From an uncultured Calothrix sp. (GTDB lineage: Bacteria > Cyanobacteriota > Cyanobacteriia > Cyanobacteriales > Nostocaceae), in the NCBI GenBank assembly GCA_937884685.1, contig CAKZYM010000349.1, positions 1 to 9,831 on the forward strand: DNA of 9,831 nt. The letters run 5' to 3'. A model generated the notes under the pieces. That model had not been told where the DNA came from. It did no database searches and worked only from the letters and a program-made list of their open reading frames with translations. The position numbers and the translations under genes are program-made. Positions 1 through 4,648 of the stretch are shown here, in pieces (the stretch's first letter is position 1; each line of letters opens with the position of its first letter).

Positions 1-45
1 GGGAAGAGGGGGGAGAGGGGGAAGATAGTAAACAAGATAAAAAAA
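1..45 (+). repeat. purine-rich low-complexity tract inside rsmB linker
   Basis: The first about 26 bases are almost pure G/A in a GGGGAGAGGGGGAAGA style and run into an A-rich stretch. They are translated in the rsmB frame as a Glu/Gly then Asp/Lys/Gln linker between the presumed NusB-like domain and the methyltransferase domain. The composition resembles the G-rich tandem repeat at 4524-4568. The left boundary is outside the window. Confidence 0.55.
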
Positions 46-1025
46 ATCAAATTATTCCCATTAAGTTACCCAAAAATGATGTAGAAAGGTTGGGTATTTT
101 ATATAGTTTTCCCGATTGGATTGTAAATGTATGGATGGAACAGTTTGGTTTTTCGGAGACGGAAAAGTTATGTGAATGGATGAATCAAACTCCAAATATT
201 GATTTACGAGTTAATCAACTTTGTTCCTCAGTGGAGGAAGTTGAAACTGCTTTGCAAAATCAAGATGTCTTACCTCAACGAATTCCGCATTTACCTCAAG
301 CTTTACGTTTATTGAGTTCTCCCGGTGCAATTAAAAATTTACCCGGTTTTAATCAAGGATGGTGGACGGTTCAGGATAGCAGCGCTCAACTAGTGGGTTA
401 TTTACTTAATCCGCAACCTGATGAAGTAATAATTGATGCTTGTGCTGCTCCTGGAGGTAAAACAACTCATATTGCAGAACTGATGGGAGATTCAGGAACA
501 ATTTTCGCTTGCGATCGCACTGCTTCGCGTCTGCGTAAGCTGCAACAAAATACTCAACGTCTCAATTTAAAATCAATTGAAATTTGCGTCGGTGACAGTC
601 GCGATTTAAGTAATTCAAGTCAGTTTGTTAATTTTGAAGATAAAATATTAGCCGATAAAGTTTTGCTTGATGTTCCTTGCTCCGGTTTGGGAACTCTCCA
701 CCGTCATGCTGATGCGCGTTTTAGACAAACCCCGGAAAATATAAAAGAACTTTCCATACTTCAAGGAGAACTTTTATTAAATACTTCCAAATTCGTCAAA
801 GAAAATGGTTCCTTAGTTTATTCAACCTGTACCTTACATCCAGCGGAAAACGAAGCTGTTATCAAATCATTTTTAGAATCAAATCCGAATTGGAAAATCG
901 AACCTCCAGATATAAATTCACCGATTCGTGAATATTCGACCCCTGAAGGTTGGGTAAAAGTATTACCCCACAAACATAATATGGATGGTTTTTTTATGGT
1001 GCAATTAAAAAAACAAACAGAATAA
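3..1025 (+). CDS. rsmB: 16S rRNA (cytosine-C5)-methyltransferase RsmB/Sun, 5' partial
   Basis: This is the catalytic part of the SAM-dependent enzyme that makes m5C967 in 16S rRNA (E. coli numbering). Motif I is DACAAPGGKTT (435-467), the SAM-binding loop. Motif IV is DVPCSG (669-686), whose Cys assists product release. Motif VI is STCT (822-833), whose Cys is the nucleophile by family knowledge. The frame stays open from position 3 through the left edge, giving 340 visible residues against about 430-450 for the family, so the N-terminal NusB-like RNA-binding domain lies outside the window. The TTG at 90 is an internal Leu codon: residues before it (IKLPKNDVERLG) read as normal RsmB sequence leading into the conserved YSFPDWIV stretch. 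The first visible residues (EEGGEGEDSKQDKKN) are a charged low-complexity linker encoded by a G-rich repeat. A HIP1 octamer lies inside the gene. The stop is 58 bp before the TerB-like gene. Confidence 0.93.
   Translation, partial: EEGGEGEDSKQDKKNQIIPIKLPKNDVERLGILYSFPDWIVNVWMEQFGFSETEKLCEWMNQTPNIDLRVNQLCSSVEEVETALQNQDVLPQRIPHLPQALRLLSSPGAIKNLPGFNQGWWTVQDSSAQLVGYLLNPQPDEVIIDACAAPGGKTTHIAELMGDSGTIFACDRTASRLRKLQQNTQRLNLKSIEICVGDSRDLSNSSQFVNFEDKILADKVLLDVPCSGLGTLHRHADARFRQTPENIKELSILQGELLLNTSKFVKENGSLVYSTCTLHPAENEAVIKSFLESNPNWKIEPPDINSPIREYSTPEGWVKVLPHKHNMDGFFMVQLKKQTE
511..518. other. HIP1 octamer GCGATCGC
   Basis: Palindromic GCGATCGC, the highly iterated palindrome that is over-represented in many cyanobacterial genomes. 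It lies within rsmB and supports the taxonomic placement. Confidence 0.85.
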
Positions 1026-1067
1026 ACGAACAAATCAGAAGTAAGATTTCGTTAAGGGAAAATTATT

Positions 1068-1077
1068 AAAGGAGGTG
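1068..1077 (+). promoter_or_regulatory. strong Shine-Dalgarno for TerB-like gene
   Basis: AAAGGAGGTG is a near-complete complement of the 16S rRNA 3' end. The GGAGG core ends 8 bases before the ATG at 1084. It is much stronger than the sites in front of the other genes here and fixes the start. Confidence 0.85.
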
Positions 1078-1083
1078 TGACCG

Positions 1084-1506
1084 ATGGTACGTAACCCTGA
1101 TGTCAAAAAATTGTTAAAAGTTTTAATTGCAGCAGCTTGGATTGATGGAAGAATTCAGCCCGAAGAAAGACAATATCTTCAACAAATAGCTAAAGAAAAA
1201 GATATAGCAACAGATCCAGAAATCAAACCCTGGCTTTACGAATTAGTTCCCGTTAAACCAGACCAGTGCTACGAATGGGTCAAAGAATATTTAGGAAGTT
1301 CCCCCAGCACCCAAGAATGTCAAACTTTAATTCAAGATATCAGCGGTTTGATTTATAGCGACGGTGAAGTAGCGATTGAAGAAGCAAAATTATTAGCCAA
1401 AATACAGGAATTATCAGATAAAAGCGAATCAAATCAATGTCATTTAAATATAATTCTTAAACACGTGCAAAAAATTTACCGTCATTGGGTTGAAGTGCAA
1501 AATTAA
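1084..1506 (+). CDS. TerB-like (tellurite resistance TerB / DjlA-N fold) protein
   Basis: A 140-residue, probably cytoplasmic, all-helical protein. Two related acidic motifs are visible: DGRIQPEE at residues 21-28 and DGEVAIEE at 93-100, each preceded by a hydrophobic helix (LLKVLIAAAWI and LIQDISGLIYS). Two DG-x-[IV]-x2-EE motifs about 72 residues apart are the internal pseudo-repeat expected of TerB-type domains, which bind divalent metal through such acidic residues. Length is close to the usual 140-150 residues. No signal peptide or membrane segment is seen. The ATG has a very strong Shine-Dalgarno. It sits 58 bp after rsmB and could be co-transcribed with it, but the strong ribosome site suggests higher independent translation. 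No other ter genes are present, so a tellurite phenotype should not be assumed; single TerB-domain proteins are common in cyanobacteria and their role is not established. Confidence 0.82.
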   Translation: MVRNPDVKKLLKVLIAAAWIDGRIQPEERQYLQQIAKEKDIATDPEIKPWLYELVPVKPDQCYEWVKEYLGSSPSTQECQTLIQDISGLIYSDGEVAIEEAKLLAKIQELSDKSESNQCHLNIILKHVQKIYRHWVEVQN

Positions 1507-1510
1507 GAAA

Positions 1511-1590
1511 AGGAATGGGGAATTAAGAATTAAGAATTAAGAGTTAATTTTTTGCAATTCTTATTCCTTGTTTTCTATTCCCTATTCCCT
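1511..1590. repeat. AATTAAG heptamer repeat and nested inverted repeat between convergent genes
   Basis: Three tandem copies of AATTAAG fill 1521-1541. Arms AGGAAT (1511-1516) and ATTCCT (1563-1568), and AAGAATT (1525-1531 or 1532-1538) and AATTCTT (1556-1562), are inverted repeats that could fold as one long AT-rich hairpin. CTATTCCCTATTCCCT follows at 1575-1590, itself a tandem repeat of the kind common in Nostocales gaps. The position between two convergent genes fits a bidirectional transcript end, but there is no classic GC stem with a T-run. Confidence 0.6.
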
Positions 1591-1623
1591 CCAAAAATAT
1601 GCTAATCAAGCAAAAATGCTTAA

Positions 1624-2865
1624 TTATATTAGTACTAATGGATTTTCTGAATTCATTGGCATTAGTAATTGTTGATAGTAATCATTAATATTCTTAGAAC
1701 CTTGTTCGCTAGAGAGTTGAGTTGCATCTTGTAAAGCTTTTTGAATGATTTCCGTATTATCATTTGATGAAGCTTCAGAAATAGTGTTTGCAAACTCTTC
1801 AATATTATCAGGTTCAAAGAGATAACCATTAATTTTGTCAATCATGTATTCAGATACTGCCCCGCTATCAACAGCTACAACAGGAATTCCTGATGCCATT
1901 GCCTCTACAACTGTTCGTCCAAAAGTTTCATAAGGTGAAGGGATACAAAACATATCACATGAAGCTAATAGATTTGCTTTCGCTTCCCCATGAATAAAAC
2001 CTGTAAAGTGAATATCAGGGATTGATTTAGCAAGACTTTTCAATTTGTTGACTGCGTTACTAGGACCGTCACCAGCAATTATAAGCGAGTAATTGTCATC
2101 TCTATTTTTGAGTTTTGCGAATGCTTCAATTAGTAAGTCAACTCGTTTCTCTAAACTTATTCGTCCTAAAAAAAGTAAAACTTTATTATTTTTCTCATCA
2201 GCACTTAACCATGTATCTAAGAAGTTTCTATTCCGACGACTAGGACTATATAATGATAAATCAATACCAAAGAAAGAGATAAATACAGAATTTTGAATTC
2301 CTATTTCTTTGAGATGATTGTTAATCTTTTTACTAGGCGCTATTGTGGTATCAAATTGGTGATAGAAATATTTTGTTAGAGGACGAATAAATATATTCCG
2401 CAAAAATTTAAAACTAGGATAACTACCTGCAAAATTGTAGTAATCTGTCTGGTATTCGGTTAGATACGGTACTTTGTTTTCTTTTGCGTAGGCTTTCCCA
2501 GGAAATTGCCAGGAAGCACATAAGAAAGCTCGTTCTACATCTACTAAGGTAATCAAGTCTGGCTTATAAAAGGCTAACCTCCTATCAATTTGCCTTACCG
2601 CCCCAACGGTGGGAACATAATGTATGTTATATGGAAGCCAAGGTTTTGAAGAGTAACTTTCAATAATTAGCCTTTCACTCAGGTGTGAGGGTACTGAGGG
2701 TAAAGAAGCTGTATTTTGACTGTCTGGTGCTAGTACAACAACACGATACATTCCTTGCTCAGCAAACCATAGAACTCGCTCCCAATTGTATTGGGCTGAA
2801 CCGCTGACCTCTGGAGGAAAATTTGTGAAAATAAAGGCTAGCGTGTAAATTTTATCAGAATTCAT
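1624..2865 (-). CDS. glycosyltransferase family 4 (GT-B fold)
   Basis: A retaining glycosyltransferase of about 413 residues. The N-terminal Rossmann half starts with FTNFPPEVSGSAQYNWER (residues 14-31), the acceptor-side glycine loop region of GT4 enzymes. The C-terminal nucleotide-sugar half shows LFLGRISLEKRVDLLIEAF (about 231-249), IAGDGP (about 263-268) and the EX7E motif ETFGRTVVE (Glu 313 and 321), followed by MASGIPVVAVDSGAVSEYM. Length is full for GT4. I chose ATG at 2865 because AGAGGT lies 7 bases upstream (2873-2878) and the first conserved strand follows directly; an upstream TTG at 2889 would overlap that Shine-Dalgarno. It is convergent with the TerB-like gene and stands alone. 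Donor and acceptor cannot be told from the sequence; roles in exopolysaccharide, glycolipid or protein glycosylation are all open. Confidence 0.9.
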   Translation of the reverse strand: MNSDKIYTLAFIFTNFPPEVSGSAQYNWERVLWFAEQGMYRVVVLAPDSQNTASLPSVPSHLSERLIIESYSSKPWLPYNIHYVPTVGAVRQIDRRLAFYKPDLITLVDVERAFLCASWQFPGKAYAKENKVPYLTEYQTDYYNFAGSYPSFKFLRNIFIRPLTKYFYHQFDTTIAPSKKINNHLKEIGIQNSVFISFFGIDLSLYSPSRRNRNFLDTWLSADEKNNKVLLFLGRISLEKRVDLLIEAFAKLKNRDDNYSLIIAGDGPSNAVNKLKSLAKSIPDIHFTGFIHGEAKANLLASCDMFCIPSPYETFGRTVVEAMASGIPVVAVDSGAVSEYMIDKINGYLFEPDNIEEFANTISEASSNDNTEIIQKALQDATQLSSEQGSKNINDYYQQLLMPMNSENPLVLI

Positions 2866-2872
2866 CTTATTA

Positions 2873-2878
2873 ACCTCT
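2873..2878 (-). promoter_or_regulatory. Shine-Dalgarno deciding the glycosyltransferase start
   Basis: On the minus strand AGAGGT stands 7 bases before ATG 2865. This supports the internal ATG over the in-frame TTG at 2889. Confidence 0.6.
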
Positions 2879-3047
2879 ATTTGAAGCAAAACGGGGTAAA
2901 TAATTAAAGATTTGTAGTAAAGACTTTAGTACTTTGATTAGAGGTAGAGTCGCTTACTATGAACTAAATACTGTTGGCTTTACATTATTTAATATAATCT
3001 TGCAAAAATGAGAGGATTGTGATGAGAATATGCAGACTTTAGGGTTA

Positions 3048-3153
3048 TATAGCAGTTTTTAGTTGTATAGAATACACCATTCTCCAAAATAGCGGAGAGG
3101 GGCTGGGGGTGAGGTTTATCAAAATGTATTGCACTCAAGCAAAAAGCCCTATA
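3048..3153. repeat. possible MITE-like element with imperfect terminal inverted repeats
   Basis: The left end begins TATAGCAGTTTTTAGTTG (3048) and the right end, read on the minus strand from 3153, begins TATAGGGCTTTTTGCTTG. Over the first 31 positions I count about 20 matches, including TATAG, TTTTT, TTG and AATACA blocks. The middle holds a small hairpin TCTCC/GGAGA (3081-3085 with 3094-3098) followed by GGGGCTGGGGGTGAGG. No target duplication is evident and no protein is encoded. The arms are imperfect, so this could be a decayed element or a dispersed palindromic repeat. Confidence 0.4.
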
Positions 3154-3272
3154 GAAGCAGGTTTTGTGATGATTAAATCAATAATTGGATATGTCGATAT
3201 TAAATTAATCTCAATGAAATTAATATCATTTAAATCTTCATTATCTCAGAATACGTAGAAGCACTAATATAT

Positions 3273-3292
3273 AAAGAAAAAATTGTTTCTTT
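3273..3292. promoter_or_regulatory. perfect 7-bp inverted repeat upstream of PEP-CTERM gene
   Basis: AAAGAAA (3273-3279), a 6-base spacer, then TTTCTTT (3286-3292). It is dyad-symmetric and about 100 bp before the chosen ATG, so an operator or a weak hairpin in the leader is possible. AT-richness makes a chance match plausible. Confidence 0.25.
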
Positions 3293-3394
3293 GATAAAGA
3301 AATAACGATATCTCTGGAAACTTTGAAAGTACTGGTGTTAGGCTGCAAAGAGTTTAACAACTATTTAGATAAAAGTTTTTTAGGAATCGCTAAT

Positions 3395-4090
3395 ATGTTT
3401 TCAAATATCTTTCAAAAAACAGCTTTGTTGGGAGCTAGTACCGTTGCAAGCGTTGCTATTAGCGGAACAATGATGGCAAGTTCAGCCCAAGCTGCAACAA
3501 TGTCTTATACTTCTACATTTAGCATCACTTCTAATAGTTTAGATAGTGAGTTAGTCACTGGAGATTTTTCTTTTACCAAAACGGAGCTTGATTCTGGCTT
3601 ATTCAGCTATAAGTTAACTGATTTTAATTCAACCGTTGGAGCTTTCGGGTTTAGTGAAAGTTTAGATTTGTACGGTATTAGAGACAATCCAAATCCGTTT
3701 CTTGCAGTCAATCAAGCTTTTGTACCGGATAAATATCAAGCTATTTTGCCAAGCATATTAGCAGATGAAGATTCTAACTATATAGGAGATGGTGATTTCC
3801 CACCACCAGATTTTACATATGCATTTACTGGAGAAGAATTTTTTACTTATGCAAATCAATTAACTCCATTAGTATCTAGTTTTTTGGAATCAAGCGATAT
3901 TGGTTTAGATACAACACAAGTAACAGGTTTATTGAATTTTGCTTTTGCTGGAGGTGGGGAAGTTAACTTTACAACTACATCAGTCCCAGAACCAACTACC
4001 ATATTCAGCCTAGGTATTGTAGGAGTTGGATTATTTGCAACTCATCGTAAACGTATAGATAAAAAGATTAAACAAAAAGCTGCTGCTTAA
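3395..4090 (+). CDS. secreted PEP-CTERM sorting domain protein
   Basis: A 231-residue exported protein. Residues 1-33 form a signal peptide: short basic start, hydrophobic core (TALLGASTVASVAISGTMMA), and an AQA site with likely cleavage after residue 33. The C-terminus carries the PEP-CTERM signal: VPEP at 197-200, a hydrophobic segment (TIFSLGIVGVGLFA), then a basic cluster (HRKRIDKK). By family knowledge an exosortase recognises this signal and the protein goes to the cell envelope or extracellular matrix; no exosortase gene is in the window. The mature middle part is Ser/Thr/Phe-rich and acidic, with few Lys or Arg, and I recognise no domain. I chose ATG 3395, with AGGA 9 bases upstream, because it starts exactly at the signal peptide; an in-frame TTG at 3323 would add 24 residues that ruin the signal topology. 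The gene ends before an intrinsic terminator. Confidence 0.88.
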   Translation: MFSNIFQKTALLGASTVASVAISGTMMASSAQAATMSYTSTFSITSNSLDSELVTGDFSFTKTELDSGLFSYKLTDFNSTVGAFGFSESLDLYGIRDNPNPFLAVNQAFVPDKYQAILPSILADEDSNYIGDGDFPPPDFTYAFTGEEFFTYANQLTPLVSSFLESSDIGLDTTQVTGLLNFAFAGGGEVNFTTTSVPEPTTIFSLGIVGVGLFATHRKRIDKKIKQKAAA

Positions 4091-4100
4091 TATTTTGGAT

Positions 4101-4128
4101 TTTAGATTTTAGATTTTAGATTTTAGAT
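4101..4128. repeat. tandem heptamer TTTAGAT x4
   Basis: Four exact, consecutive copies of TTTAGAT, with a partial GAT before them, lie 10 bp after the PEP-CTERM stop and before its terminator. This is a short tandemly repeated sequence of the type typical of Nostocales. Confidence 0.85.
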
Positions 4129-4166
4129 TGTTTTGACAAAATCAAGCAGAGCGAACAAACGAAACT

Positions 4167-4201
4167 AAGTCGGAGGAATAACTCTCCGGCTTATTTTTTT
4201 T
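4167..4201 (+). terminator. intrinsic terminator of PEP-CTERM gene
   Basis: Stem AAGTCGGAG (4167-4175) pairs with CTCCGGCTT (4184-4192) with one G-U pair and an 8-base loop. An A and then eight T residues (4194-4201) follow. This is a clear Rho-independent terminator for rightward transcription. It lies 26 bp beyond the stop of the convergent psb35-like gene and might also stop leftward transcripts, though the T-run on that side is poor. Confidence 0.85.
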
Positions 4202-4226
4202 GAATTAAATAAATTAATTGCTTAAA

Positions 4227-4448
4227 TTAGTTTCCACCAATACCGGGATTTTCTTCTTTTTCAACTTCAGGTACGAAATCAGGACGCTTTTTACTTTCCC
4301 AACCTGCAGGACGCTTAGAATTGTACCAAGCAATCGAGCCGATACTAACAGCTGCTATAAAGCCAACTACATAAACCAGCGTAAAAGCTAAAGGAAATTG
4401 AAAACCCTCATTCCCTGCTTGAGCGGCTGCTTGCATTAATAAAGACAT
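4227..4448 (-). CDS. psb35: small single-pass membrane protein, probable Psb35 (Ssl2148-like) PSII assembly factor
   Basis: A 73-residue protein with a short polar N-terminus, one transmembrane helix (about residues 18-42, FPLAFTLVYVVGFIAAVSIG followed by SIAWY), and a conserved-looking basic then acidic tail (NSKRPAGWESKKRPDFVPEVEKEE). The size, single helix and WYNSKRPAGWE segment match my recollection of the cyanobacterial Psb35 family (Synechocystis Ssl2148), which binds the CP47 antenna module, with its Hlip partners, during photosystem II assembly in the thylakoid membrane. The identification is from memory and about 60% sure; that it is a real, small membrane protein is much more certain. 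The ATG at 4448 has AGGAG (4458-4462) 9 bases upstream. It is on the same strand as the PBP gene but separated by about 200 bp of repeats, so co-transcription is doubtful. Confidence 0.8.
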   Translation of the reverse strand: MSLLMQAAAQAGNEGFQFPLAFTLVYVVGFIAAVSIGSIAWYNSKRPAGWESKKRPDFVPEVEKEENPGIGGN

Positions 4449-4523
4449 AAATTTCTTCTCCTAAAACAGGCAACATTACCTATTGAATGTATTAAATCCA
4501 GCGTACCATTTTGGGGAGAGATG

Positions 4524-4568
4524 GGGAGCGGAGGGAGCGGAGGGAGCGGAGGGAGCAGAGGGAGTCAG
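4524..4568. repeat. G-rich tandem 9-mer (GGGAGCGGA) x5
   Basis: Three exact copies of GGGAGCGGA (4524-4550) are followed by two diverged copies, GGGAGCAGA and GGGAGTCAG. The array is strongly purine-biased on one strand and sits between the psb35-like gene and the PBP gene. With repeated GGG and GGGG runs it might form a quadruplex or slipped structure; that is inference only. Confidence 0.85.
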
Positions 4569-4606
4569 TGAGGGAAATAATTATTAATTTCTAATTCCTA
4601 ACTCCT

Positions 4607-4648
4607 AACTGTTCACTGTTCACTGCTCACTGCTCACTGTTCACTGTT
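4607..4648. repeat. tandem heptamer CACTGTT/CACTGCT x6 covering the PBP stop codon
   Basis: Six 7-bp units: AACTGTT, CACTGTT, CACTGCT, CACTGCT, CACTGTT, CACTGTT. The last two bases supply part of the PBP stop codon (TTA at 4647-4649 on the plus strand). Preceding TAACTCCTAACT is a degenerate version of the same kind of repeat. Confidence 0.85.

Larger units (their letters stand above)
2866..3394. other. 529-bp divergent intergenic region
   Basis: This gap lies between the minus-strand glycosyltransferase and the plus-strand PEP-CTERM gene and must hold both promoters. I see no convincing -35/-10 pair for either. It contains a MITE-like inverted-repeat element (3048-3153), a G-rich segment (3094-3114), and a perfect 7-bp inverted repeat (3273-3292) about 100 bp before the PEP-CTERM ATG. 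No credible gene was found in it. Confidence 0.6.

Noticed and set aside
818..1033. 71-codon minus-strand open frame
   Set aside because: It is antisense to the motif VI region of rsmB.
1084..1506. A tellurite resistance locus
   Set aside because: Only one TerB-like domain protein is present; no terC, terD, terZ or related genes are adjacent, so a resistance operon is not supported.
2093..2296. 67-codon plus-strand open frame
   Set aside because: It is antisense to the glycosyltransferase coding region and has no supporting start signal.
3094..3114. G-rich GGAGAGGGGCTGGGGGTGAGG-type segment as a promoter operator
   Set aside because: It is better explained as the core of the small inverted-repeat element; similar G-rich strings are common repeats in cyanobacterial gaps.
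4524..4648. Repeated units that could suggest a CRISPR array
   Set aside because: The units are 7 or 9 bp and directly adjacent with no spacers, and no cas gene is present.
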